Of a stretch of 64,000 bases of DNA, positions 36,496-45,960 are shown one piece after another. Made by a program: the position numbers and the translations under genes. Within the stretch, counting starts at the first letter, position 1. Each line of letters opens with the position of its first letter. The notes under the pieces were generated by a model. The model saw only the letters and a list, made by a program, of their open reading frames with translations, had not been told where the DNA came from and did no database searches. The stretch is from Chlorobiota bacterium (GTDB lineage Bacteria; Bacteroidota; Ignavibacteria; Kapaibacteriales; NICIL-2), in NCBI GenBank assembly GCA_026415505.1, contig JAOAGY010000010.1, forward strand, positions 28,901 to 92,900. Direction: 5' to 3'.

Positions 36496-36612
36496 ATGAA
36501 AGTACAAGCATCGGTCAAAAAACGCAGCCCTGACGACAAGATCGTCCGCCGGAAAGGGCGCGTGTACGTGATCAACAAGAAAAATCCACGAATGAAACAA
36601 CGGCAAGGTTAG
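36496..36612 (+). CDS. rpmJ: 50S ribosomal protein L36 (bL36), zinc-free form
   Basis: A 38-residue gene, easily missed by length filters. The product starts [20 protein letters not shown] and ends [18 protein letters not shown]. The usual zinc ribbon (KxxCxxCKIVRRKG...CxxxxxHKQRQG) has lost all Cys: RSPDDK stands where MCRNCK would be and INKKNPRMK replaces the second half. This is the zinc-independent C-minus form. It lies between infA and rpsM as in most alpha operons. Confidence 0.95.
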   Translation: MKVQASVKKRSPDDKIVRRKGRVYVINKKNPRMKQRQG

Positions 36613-36616
36613 CAGT

Positions 36617-36997
36617 ATGGCTCGAATTGCAGGTGTGGACTTGCCGCGGAATAAGCGCGGTGTCATTAGTTTGCGCTACATCTACGGCATCGGTCCGACG
36701 CTGGCACGCCACGTGCTCGCTGCTGCGGGAGTGGACGAAAACAAGCGCGTCGCCCAGTGGACCGATGACGAGATCGCTCGCATCCGCCAAGCGGTCAGCG
36801 AGTACAAGGTCGAAGGTGAGCTTCGCAGCGAAGTGCAGCTCAACATCAAGCGGTTGATGGATATCGGCTGCTATCGTGGACTGCGTCACCGGCGCGGTTT
36901 GCCCGTCCGTGGGCAACGCACTCGTACCAATGCCCGCACGCGAAAAGGACGCCGCAAAACAGTCGCCGGCAAAAAGAAAGCCGCCGCTAAAAAGTAA
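36617..36997 (+). CDS. rpsM: 30S ribosomal protein S13 (uS13)
   Basis: 126 residues. [80 protein letters not shown] and [18 protein letters not shown] are canonical. The C-terminal tail reaches the P-site tRNA. It follows rpmJ by 4 bases. Confidence 0.98.
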   Translation: MARIAGVDLPRNKRGVISLRYIYGIGPTLARHVLAAAGVDENKRVAQWTDDEIARIRQAVSEYKVEGELRSEVQLNIKRLMDIGCYRGLRHRRGLPVRGQRTRTNARTRKGRRKTVAGKKKAAAKK

Positions 36998-37020
36998 CAT
37001 CACTGATACTCGAGAACACG

Positions 37021-37407
37021 ATGGCATCTCCCAAGCGCAAAGTCAAACGCAAAAGCGTCGCCGACATCCACGGCAAAGTGTACATCCAGGCGACGTTCAA
37101 CAACGTCATCGTTACCGTTACCGATTCCTACGGCAATACGCTCTGTTGGTCGTCGGCGGGACGAAATGGCTTCCGCGGCTCGAAGAAAAATACGCCCTAT
37201 GCTGCACAAGTTGCAGCTGAGCGTGCCGGTAAAGAAGCCTACGACATGGGTCTGCGTAAAGTGGACGTCATCGTCAAAGGTCCCGGCTCCGGACGCGAAG
37301 CAGCGATCCGAGCCATCGCCCAGGCAGGATTGGAAGTGCTGTCCATTGTGGACCGCACTCCCGTTCCGCACAATGGTTGCCGCCCACCCAAACGGCGACG
37401 TGTCTAA
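37021..37407 (+). CDS. rpsK: 30S ribosomal protein S11 (uS11)
   Basis: 128 residues. It contains [80 protein letters not shown] and [18 protein letters not shown], all typical. The gap to rpoA is only 45 bases, so rpsD, which normally lies here, is missing from the operon. Confidence 0.98.
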   Translation: MASPKRKVKRKSVADIHGKVYIQATFNNVIVTVTDSYGNTLCWSSAGRNGFRGSKKNTPYAAQVAAERAGKEAYDMGLRKVDVIVKGPGSGREAAIRAIAQAGLEVLSIVDRTPVPHNGCRPPKRRRV

Positions 37408-37452
37408 CCGACGTCGAATACACTTGTTCTTCATTACTCCGCACAAGCAGCT

Positions 37453-38496
37453 ATGACGACATCATTCCAAAAGCCCGAACGCGTGTTGGTCGAACAAACA
37501 TCCTCGCCATCGGTGGGGCGCTTCGTTCTCCAGCCGCTCGAGGAAGGCTACGGCGTCACGGTAGGCAACTCGCTTCGCCGTGTGCTGCTTTCCTCGATAC
37601 CCGGTGCAGCGATCATCGGCGTCAAAATCAGCGGGGTCCAGCACGAATTCCAGACCATCCGCGGTGTCGTCGAAGACGTCAGCCAGATTATCCTCAACCT
37701 CAAGGAAGTCCGGCTGCGCGTTGACGATCGCAAGCAAACACGGGTCGCGTTCCAAATCAGTGGACCGGGCTATTGGACGGCGAAAACCATCCAAGACTCT
37801 GCACCCTCGATCCATGTGCTCAATCCTGATCACATCATCGCAACGCTCGCCGATGACGCGCAACTCGATGTAGAGCTTCGGATCGGATTCGGGCGGGGAT
37901 ACGTTCCTGCCGACGAGCAATCGGCTGGAGACTTCCCGCTCGGTATGATTGCCATGGACGCCATCTTCACACCCGTCACGAACGTCGTTTACACTGTCGA
38001 ACCATTCCGGGTGGGACAGAAAACCGACTACGAGCGATTGGTGCTCGAAGTCAAGACCGATGGCACCATCTCCCCGAACGAAGCTGTCGAACAAGCCGCT
38101 CAGTTGCTCATCGAGCACATCAAATTGTTCGCCTCGGTTCAAGGTGGGGTGGACTCGACAGCCGAGGAAGCAATCGGCGACGAACACCCAGCCCCTGCGC
38201 AACGAGACGAATACCACAGCCCGGAATTTGTGCGTATTCGCCAGCTTCTCCAAACTCCCGTCGAGGAATTGGAACTGTCTGTCCGCGCGCACAATTGCCT
38301 CCGGGCAGCCAACATCAAAACGATCGGCGATCTGGTTCGCTACCGCGAACAAGAACTGCTCAAGTTCCGCAACTTCGGACGGAAATCGCTGGCTGAAGTC
38401 GCCGAGCTGATTCAGAACTACGGACTGGCATTCGGCATGGATGTGGACAAGTACCTCAAAGAGCCGAGCCGACCGATCGAAGCCTCGCTATCGTAG
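37453..38496 (+). CDS. rpoA: RNA polymerase alpha subunit
   Basis: 347 residues. The N-terminal dimerisation domain has FVLQPLEEGYGVTVGNSLRR, VLLSSIPGAAIIGVKISGVQ and HEFQTIRGVVEDVSQIILNL. After a linker with an acidic insertion (~235-260), the C-terminal DNA- and regulator-binding domain reads VEELELSVRAHNCLRAANIK, TIGDLVRYREQELLKFRNFG, RKSLAEVAELIQNYGLAFGM. All conserved blocks are present. The gene lies directly after rpsK and before rplQ. Confidence 0.98.
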   Translation: MTTSFQKPERVLVEQTSSPSVGRFVLQPLEEGYGVTVGNSLRRVLLSSIPGAAIIGVKISGVQHEFQTIRGVVEDVSQIILNLKEVRLRVDDRKQTRVAFQISGPGYWTAKTIQDSAPSIHVLNPDHIIATLADDAQLDVELRIGFGRGYVPADEQSAGDFPLGMIAMDAIFTPVTNVVYTVEPFRVGQKTDYERLVLEVKTDGTISPNEAVEQAAQLLIEHIKLFASVQGGVDSTAEEAIGDEHPAPAQRDEYHSPEFVRIRQLLQTPVEELELSVRAHNCLRAANIKTIGDLVRYREQELLKFRNFGRKSLAEVAELIQNYGLAFGMDVDKYLKEPSRPIEASLS

Positions 38497-38523
38497 TACG
38501 GTCACATCGCAAAAGGTGCCATC

Positions 38524-39219
38524 ATGCGTCACGTCAAATCCGGTCGAAAACTCAAACGCACAGAAAGCCACCGCCGAGCGCTGCTGCGCAACTTGGCGGC
38601 ATCGCTCATTCGCAGCGACCAGAAAGCAATCCGCACGACGCTCGCCAAGGCGAAAGAATTGCGCCCGTTCGTCGAACGGCTCATCACCAAAGCGCGTCGT
38701 GCGTACCTGCGCGAACGCAGCGGTCAAACGCCGTACGGCACGACCGATCTGCATTATCGCCGCTTGGTCGCGCGCGACATTCCGCACGAAGCGGTACTGC
38801 AGGAGCTTTTCGAGGTCGTCGCGCCTGTCGTCGCCGAGCGCAACGGCGGCTACACGCGCATCGTCAAGCTCGGTTTCCGTCGTGGCGACGGCGCGCAAGA
38901 AGCGATCATCCAACTCGTCGATTGGGCTGCACCGCAAGACGGCGCAACCTCGCTCCAGCGCAAACGTCGCACGCGGACAAAACAACAAAGCGCAACGGCG
39001 ACAGCTCCCGAACAAGCTCCTGCCTCGCCCGAACAATCGGCGGCACAGGCACAGCAGGAATCGCCCGCAAGCAATGAGCCGGTGGCAGAAGCCAGCGCGT
39101 CTGAAACAGCCGAGCAGAGTAGCGCTGCTGCCGACGTCGCCGCTGGCGATGCGCAGCAATCCGAAACCGAGATGGCTCCGCAATCGGACGAATCGCAGCA
39201 ATCTTCCCAAGCGAGCTGA
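38524..39219 (+). CDS. rplQ: 50S ribosomal protein L17 (bL17) with long disordered C-terminal tail
   Basis: 231 residues, about 100 longer than typical L17. The N-terminal ~140 residues are normal: MRHVKSGRKLKRTESHRRAL, LRNLAASLIRSDQKAIRTTL, AKAKELRPFVERLITKARRA and GGYTRIVKLGFRRGDGAQEA. From about residue 145 it changes to a low-complexity tail rich in Gln, Ala, Ser and Glu (e.g. ATAPEQAPASPEQSAAQAQQ). It ends the alpha operon; a short inverted repeat (GCGAGC/GCTCGC) spans its stop. Confidence 0.97.
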   Translation: MRHVKSGRKLKRTESHRRALLRNLAASLIRSDQKAIRTTLAKAKELRPFVERLITKARRAYLRERSGQTPYGTTDLHYRRLVARDIPHEAVLQELFEVVAPVVAERNGGYTRIVKLGFRRGDGAQEAIIQLVDWAAPQDGATSLQRKRRTRTKQQSATATAPEQAPASPEQSAAQAQQESPASNEPVAEASASETAEQSSAAADVAAGDAQQSETEMAPQSDESQQSSQAS

Positions 39220-39260
39220 GCAAGCGTTCGGCTCGCCTGCCGTTCTGTGTCGCACGGCTG

Positions 39261-39890
39261 ATGCCCACGTCTATGCACGCACCGAAGGTCGGTTTCTTAG
39301 CCAGCTACGACCGGCTCGAACAGGTGCCGGATTATCCCTTTCCGGAAGTCGCATTCGCCGGCAGATCGAACGTGGGCAAATCCTCGCTCCTCAATGCACT
39401 GGTGATGCAACGCCGACTGGCGCACGTCAGCGCCACGCCAGGGCGAACGCGCGGCATCAACTTCTATCCCGTCGATGGCGCATGGATGCTCGTTGACTTG
39501 CCGGGCTACGGCTTCGCCCGGGTGTCCAAGCAGGAGCGCGAGCGTTTCCGTGACTTGATCATGGGGTACCTGCTCGACCGGCGACAAATGGTGCTCGCCA
39601 ACATCCTGCTCGACAGTCGCCACGATCCGACGCCCGACGATCTGTCGCTCATCGAAGAACTCGAACTCCACAAGCGTCCCTACGCACTGGTGCTGACGAA
39701 AGCCGACGCGCTGACCGAATCGCAAGCCCGTCAGCGTCTCGAGCAGATTCGCGCGCTGGTTGCGCAGTGCGAGCATTGTGCCGACGTCGTACTCACCTCC
39801 GCCCGCACCGGATTGGGGCGCCCGCAGCTATGGGCGATCGTGCGCCGAGCAGTCACACAACGCAAATCAACCACACACGAGCAGCAATGA
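39261..39890 (+). CDS. engB: Ribosome-biogenesis GTPase EngB (YsxC/YihA)
   Basis: 209 residues. The GTPase acts late in 50S assembly. G motifs are [17 protein letters not shown] (G1), [13 protein letters not shown] (G2), [15 protein letters not shown] (G3), [11 protein letters not shown] (G4) and [10 protein letters not shown] (G5). These are the EngB forms rather than those of Era or Der. It is the first gene after the ribosomal block, and its stop overlaps purE by 4 bases (ATGA). Confidence 0.96.
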   Translation: MPTSMHAPKVGFLASYDRLEQVPDYPFPEVAFAGRSNVGKSSLLNALVMQRRLAHVSATPGRTRGINFYPVDGAWMLVDLPGYGFARVSKQERERFRDLIMGYLLDRRQMVLANILLDSRHDPTPDDLSLIEELELHKRPYALVLTKADALTESQARQRLEQIRALVAQCEHCADVVLTSARTGLGRPQLWAIVRRAVTQRKSTTHEQQ

Positions 39891-40405
39891 ACACACCCAA
39901 TTCCCCCGTGGTCGGGATCGTCATGGGCAGCGACTCGGACTATCCCACGATGCGCCAAGCAGCGGAGATGCTCGAGCGGTTCGGCATACCGTATGAACTT
40001 CGCGTCGTCTCCGCGCACCGAACGCCGCTCGATATGGCTCAGTACGGGCAAACAGCGCTCGATCGCGGCATCAAGGTCATCATCGCCGGTGCCGGTGGCG
40101 CTGCTCATTTGCCCGGCATGTTGGCATCGCACACGGTGTTGCCGGTGATCGGCGTGCCGATTCCGACACAGCATCTCGGTGGACTCGATTCGCTCTACTC
40201 GATCGTGCAGATGCCGGCTGGTGTGCCGGTGGCGACCGTTGCGATCGGCGGCGGACGCAATGCCGGCATCCTCGCAGCGCAGATCGTCGCGACGTTCGAT
40301 CCAGCAGTGCGCGAAAAGTTGCTCGCTTACAAAGCAGAACTCGCCGAACAGTCACGGGCGAAAAACCCGCTCCCGCCTGTTTCCGACGATTCGGTCGTAC
40401 AGTGA
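39887..40405 (+). CDS. purE: N5-carboxyaminoimidazole ribonucleotide mutase (class I PurE)
   Basis: 172 residues. It moves the carboxyl of N5-CAIR to give CAIR in purine synthesis. [20 protein letters not shown] binds the substrate phosphate, [15 protein letters not shown] carries the catalytic His, and [20 protein letters not shown] and [20 protein letters not shown] complete the active site. The ATG overlaps the engB stop. No purK or other purine genes follow. Confidence 0.97.
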   Translation: MNTPNSPVVGIVMGSDSDYPTMRQAAEMLERFGIPYELRVVSAHRTPLDMAQYGQTALDRGIKVIIAGAGGAAHLPGMLASHTVLPVIGVPIPTQHLGGLDSLYSIVQMPAGVPVATVAIGGGRNAGILAAQIVATFDPAVREKLLAYKAELAEQSRAKNPLPPVSDDSVVQ

Positions 40406-40437
40406 ACAAGCCATGGATTCACCATCGGAAGCCGACG

Positions 40438-41652
40438 ATGACTCTCCCACCGAACGAACAAGTGACCGCTCTCGATAGCGAACGCACCGAGCCGACCGGA
40501 GCATCCGATGGCAGTGCCGAACTCTATCGCGTCGTCCGGCTCGTGCGGCAGTATCGGCGATTGATCCTGGCGGTCGCTGCTGCCGGTACGATTGCTGCGC
40601 TGGTCGTAGCATTGCTGCTGCCGAACGAGTACGCCAGCACCGTCAATGCCGTGCCACCGAAGCGACCGCAAACCGGCATCGAAACGATGCTCGGCGGCAT
40701 CTCCAGTGCTCTGCGCGACATCGGTCTGACGCGGATCGCCGGGGCGCGAACACCGGCGATGGGCTACGATTTCATGGTCGTTTTGCAAAGTCGCGCGCTG
40801 CTCGATTCGCTCATTGTGCGCTTCGATTTGATTCGTGCATACGAGATCACCGACGCCATGTCGCTCGATTCGGCGATGCACCGAGCGCGGGAAGAATTGC
40901 TCGATCGCTACGAGGTCGAACTCGATGGTGCAGGCAACTACCGCATCACGATCATCGATCGCGATCGCTACCGTGCCGCAGCGATGGCAAATGCTGCGGT
41001 GACGTTCGCCAACCAGATCGCACGTGATTTGGAGCGACGCGAGAACGAAGTGGTACTCGGCAGTATTCAGCAGCGACTCGATGCCGCACTGGCGCGGATG
41101 AACACGATCGCCGATTCGCTGGCAGCGGTCAGCAAAAAGACACTCATGTACGCTCCACTCGAGCAGGCACACGCAGCAGCCTCGGCGATCGCCGAAGCAA
41201 AAGCGCAACTGATGAGCCAAGAGATCGTCCTCGGCGTGCTCGAAGAACGCTACGGCACCGACGATCCCGCAACACAGCAGCAACGCCGCGTGGTCGAATC
41301 GCTGCGCCAAAAGCTCAGCGACATCGAGCGACGCCCGGGTTTTGTGGGGAATTTTTCGCTCCCAGACGCGCCGAAAGCTGCCTACGACTACATGCGCTAC
41401 TACACCGAGCTCGAGACGATGATGAAGCTCAAAGCAGCAATGCTGCCACTGCTGGAGGATTTGCAGTCCAGCTTGACGCGCTCGTCACCGGCGCTGTACG
41501 TACTCGATCCGGCGGTGCCGGCGTACAAAAAAGATCGCCCGCGGCGTTCGTTGATCGTTGGCGGTGCATTCGTCGGTAGCTTGCTGTTGGGGTTTGTCGG
41601 TGCGATGATTCTCGACCAATGGCGTCGCATGCGTCGAGCGGTGCTGTCGTGA
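40438..41652 (+). CDS. Wzz-type polysaccharide chain-length determinant
   Basis: 404 residues from the ATG preceded by CGGAAG; a GTG at 40402 would extend it by 12. Layout is that of Wzz/PCP proteins: a cytosolic N-terminus, a membrane helix (LILAVAAAGTIAALVVALLL, residues ~40-60), a large periplasmic helical part with a coiled-coil-like region (~200-300), a Pro-containing stretch (LYVLDPAVPAYKKDRPRRSL) and a second membrane helix (LIVGGAFVGSLLLGFVGAMI). No kinase domain is attached. It is coupled by a GTGA overlap to a polymerase/ligase-like gene. Confidence 0.88.
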   Translation: MTLPPNEQVTALDSERTEPTGASDGSAELYRVVRLVRQYRRLILAVAAAGTIAALVVALLLPNEYASTVNAVPPKRPQTGIETMLGGISSALRDIGLTRIAGARTPAMGYDFMVVLQSRALLDSLIVRFDLIRAYEITDAMSLDSAMHRAREELLDRYEVELDGAGNYRITIIDRDRYRAAAMANAAVTFANQIARDLERRENEVVLGSIQQRLDAALARMNTIADSLAAVSKKTLMYAPLEQAHAAASAIAEAKAQLMSQEIVLGVLEERYGTDDPATQQQRRVVESLRQKLSDIERRPGFVGNFSLPDAPKAAYDYMRYYTELETMMKLKAAMLPLLEDLQSSLTRSSPALYVLDPAVPAYKKDRPRRSLIVGGAFVGSLLLGFVGAMILDQWRRMRRAVLS

Positions 41653-43055
41653 ACACAAACGGTGGCAATCTGCTGTCGAGTGCCGAAACGCTTCTGCTTG
41701 TCGGCGCGGCTGCGGTAGTGGCACTTCTTGCCTCGACCGGCGAGTGGATCGTCGTTGCCGGTGTGGCAGCAGGTTTGGTGGCTGTTGTGTTGGTGGCGCT
41801 GTTTCCTCGATTGCAGTGGCTCGGATTTTTTGCCGTCATGCCGGTGTACTTTCGGCAGAGCGACGTCGAGGTGTCGCTTTTCGATGTCGCTATGGCGGCG
41901 TACTTGGCGACGCTGCTGCTCGGGTGGTTTGTCTGGGCGATTGCTGTGCGCCGTCAGCAGCTCGTCTGGGAGCGCAAGGATGCCATGCTTTGGGTCGCAC
42001 TCGTCGGAACGCTGTTCAGCAGCGTAGCAGCGACATCGCGCGGTATTCCGCTGCTCGATTGGGCGCGAGAGTGGGCGCTGGTGGCAATGGCGGCGTACTA
42101 TTTCGTGTTCCGCTCGACGTTTGCCCGCGCTGAGGATTTTCGGTTTTTCGCCGTGCTGCTGGTGCTGATGACGCTGGGTCTGTCGGTGACGGGGTTGCTC
42201 ACCTTCCGACAACAAATTCTCGAAGCGCTCTACGCCTACCAAATACGCGGCGTCAAGGGAGTCAATGCCGTGTACCTGATCGGGTTCCTCTTGAGCGTGG
42301 CAATGTTGCTGTACCGCGAGCGATGGTGGGAGCGCCTGGTGTGGTTCGCCTGTGCAGGCGTCATCGGCGGTGGCATCGTGATTTCGTACACGCGTACCGT
42401 TTGGGCAGGTGCTGCAGTGGCGCTCGTGGCGATGTTCGTTTTGCTGCCAGCGATGCAACGTGTGCGGCTGGCGATTGCGCTCGGTGTGGCAAGTACGTTG
42501 GCAGTCGCGATCGGTTACGTTCTGCTCGGTCCGATGTTGCCGGTAGTCGGGAAAGTGCTCGCGCACAGAGCAGCGACGATACTGGCTCCGACCAAGCAAA
42601 TCTCGGTCGCCGAACGGCGCGACGAAACGCAGCACTTGCTCGGGATGCTCGCTCGTCCCGAGGTCGCGATTGCGGGCATCGGTCCCGGCAGCAAGTTCGT
42701 TTTCTACGATTCATCGTTCGGCAAAACTGTCCGCTCGCATTTCATTCACAGCGGCGTGCTCGCCTTGCTGATCAAATTCGGCATACCGATTGGCGGGCTG
42801 CTGTACCTTTTTCACCTGGCGATGCTCGTCAAAAGCATCCGGTGTTACTTCCGCAGTCGCCGAACGCAGTGGGAGCCTTACGTTCTGCCGTTTACGCTCG
42901 CGCTGCTCGGTTCGACCGTCATGGATTGGACGACGAACGCGTTCGTTCTGCGGAGCGGCTTTCTGTATCTGGCGATGCTGTACGCTGGTGTTGCGATTGC
43001 CGACCGTTTGTTGCAGCAGCACCGTTCGTCAGCCGAGCAGCCAGCAACTGCCTGA
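41649..43055 (+). CDS. O-antigen polymerase/ligase-like multispanning membrane protein
   Basis: 468 residues from a GTG overlapping the Wzz stop (GTGA). There are about ten or more hydrophobic helices. A large periplasmic loop (residues ~300-370) contains VAERRDETQHLLGMLARPEV and AIAGIGPGSKFVFYD, the 'xxGxGxG' style motif near the end of WaaL/Wzy_C (O-antigen ligase) domains, with a nearby His (RSHFIHSGVLALLIKFGIPI). It could be a polymerase (Wzy) or a ligase; sequence alone does not decide. Its 3' end overlaps a small gene on the other strand. Confidence 0.85.
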   Translation: MNTNGGNLLSSAETLLLVGAAAVVALLASTGEWIVVAGVAAGLVAVVLVALFPRLQWLGFFAVMPVYFRQSDVEVSLFDVAMAAYLATLLLGWFVWAIAVRRQQLVWERKDAMLWVALVGTLFSSVAATSRGIPLLDWAREWALVAMAAYYFVFRSTFARAEDFRFFAVLLVLMTLGLSVTGLLTFRQQILEALYAYQIRGVKGVNAVYLIGFLLSVAMLLYRERWWERLVWFACAGVIGGGIVISYTRTVWAGAAVALVAMFVLLPAMQRVRLAIALGVASTLAVAIGYVLLGPMLPVVGKVLAHRAATILAPTKQISVAERRDETQHLLGMLARPEVAIAGIGPGSKFVFYDSSFGKTVRSHFIHSGVLALLIKFGIPIGGLLYLFHLAMLVKSIRCYFRSRRTQWEPYVLPFTLALLGSTVMDWTTNAFVLRSGFLYLAMLYAGVAIADRLLQQHRSSAEQPATA

Positions 43056-43287
43056 GCGCCGGGGAACACGCGTCGGTTGCGCAGCGATTCTCAACGATTC
43101 CCTCGAGAAGCACCTCGAGAACCGTCTCCGGCGGCCATTGGCTGCCGATGACGACGTACTGCCGCAAGTCGAGCGTGCAACAGCCGCCGCTGCGTACCGT
43201 GCGATCGCGGCGAACGACGATACCGTGCGAGGAAAGCAGTGACGTCGCTTCCTCGATCAACTTCCGCAGCGATGATGATTTGCTCAC
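42919..43287 (-). CDS. Small protein, uncharacterised, coupled to a membrane protein
   Basis: 122 residues from a GTG (MSKSSSLRKLIEEATSLLSS). The first ~90 residues look like a real folded protein: HGIVVRRDRTVRSGGCCTLD, LRQYVVIGSQWPPETVLEVL, LEGIVENRCATDACSPALRQ. The C-terminal ~30 residues are low-complexity and lie antisense to the end of the polymerase/ligase gene (137-base overlap). Its start overlaps the upstream membrane-protein stop by a GTGA junction, the same junction type used elsewhere in this window, which supports it as a genuine gene. The pattern (helix, then a glycine-Cys hairpin and two strands) is not one I can name. Confidence 0.6.
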   Translation of the reverse strand: MSKSSSLRKLIEEATSLLSSHGIVVRRDRTVRSGGCCTLDLRQYVVIGSQWPPETVLEVLLEGIVENRCATDACSPALRQLLAARLTNGAAATNGRQSQHQRTASPDTESRSAERTRSSSNP

Positions 43288-43805
43288 GTGTGCAGGCGTC
43301 GCGGTTGGACAATCAGCACGACGATGACGGTGGCGGCAACGAGCAGATCGAGCAGATCGGCGGGGGAACGTCGGAAGAACCGTTCGACGATCAGCGGTTC
43401 GATGGCGCCGAAGCGCTCGACGGCTGGTGCGATCCAGCGGCTGGGGAATTCACCGATCAACGCCAATTCGGTCGGGGCGATCCATCCATGCCACAGCAGC
43501 GAGATGAACATCAGCACCGCAGCGATGGCGATGTAACCGTGCTGCCGGATGCGACCTCGCCACAGAACGAGCGCGGTAATGGTTGCCGCCAGTGCCAACG
43601 CGTAGCTGCTCCATGCCAGCGTCCCGAGATTCTCCGCCAAGCGGAGTTGGTCGAGTCGCTGCTGGAGCGGCACCTGGCGCCAGGTCGGTGTGCCGGGCAC
43701 GAAAAGGTCGTAGGTCACCAGCGATCGTCCCAGTGTTGCGCTGAACCAGACCAGGCAGCACACACCGAGCACCGCCACAGCGATGCGTTGTCCGAGTGTC
43801 GCCAT
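43284..43805 (-). CDS. Four-helix membrane protein, function unknown
   Basis: 173 residues from the ATG at 43805. Four hydrophobic segments are visible: RIAVAVLGVCCLVWFSATLG, SYALALAATITALVLWRG, GYIAIAAVLMFISLLWHGWI and LLDLLVAATVIVVLIVQP. The loops between the first two and last two carry Arg/Gln-rich stretches. No family was recognised. It is divergent from groES; its promoter must lie within the 148-base gap that also carries the CIRCE element. Confidence 0.6.
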   Translation of the reverse strand: MATLGQRIAVAVLGVCCLVWFSATLGRSLVTYDLFVPGTPTWRQVPLQQRLDQLRLAENLGTLAWSSYALALAATITALVLWRGRIRQHGYIAIAAVLMFISLLWHGWIAPTELALIGEFPSRWIAPAVERFGAIEPLIVERFFRRSPADLLDLLVAATVIVVLIVQPRRLHT

Positions 43806-43887
43806 CGTCGAGGTTACGATTCGGTAAAGCGGCGCGAAAATACGCCCGGTCGCCCGCGCCGCCGACGAAGGCGTACAATAAGCGGCG

Positions 43888-43914
43888 TTAGCACTCGTCA
43901 ATGGCGACTGCTAA
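43888..43914 (+). promoter_or_regulatory. CIRCE operator (HrcA-binding) upstream of groES-groL
   Basis: TTAGCACTC, 9 bases (GTCAATGGC), then GACTGCTAA: eight of nine bases of the right arm and all of the left arm match the CIRCE consensus TTAGCACTC-N9-GAGTGCTAA. It lies 39 bases before the groES ATG. HrcA binding here would repress the operon until heat stress. Its right arm overlaps TAATTTCG, a near-match to the -7 box, and TACAAT lies 8 bases upstream of the left arm. Confidence 0.9.
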
Positions 43915-43953
43915 TTTCGGTCGGTATGTTTCACCAATCGCAAGGGTACTGCA

Positions 43954-45898
<1,945 letters not shown>

Positions 45899-45925
45899 TC
45901 CCGTTCCTGCATGGGTCGTCGAAGT

Positions 45926-45953
45926 GCCCTCGTCGCATCAGCGCGGCGAGGGC
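45926..45953. terminator. Strong inverted repeat between convergent groL and peptidase genes
   Basis: An 11-pair stem (GCCCTCGTCGC with GCGGCGAGGGC around a loop of about 6 bases, one G-T pair) can be extended outward by three more pairs. It sits between two convergent stops (45898 and 45961), the expected site of a bidirectional terminator. There is no clear T-run on either side, so termination may be factor-assisted. Confidence 0.6.
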
Positions 45954-45960
45954 GCTGTGT

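Noticed and set aside
20060..39219. tRNA or rRNA genes within the ribosomal superoperon
   Set aside because: Gaps are short and none contains a cloverleaf or TpsiC-type GGTTCGAATCC core.
39211..39236. Terminator at the end of rplQ
   Set aside because: GCGAGC/GCTCGC gives only a 6-bp stem with a 14-base loop and no T-run; too weak to list as a terminator.
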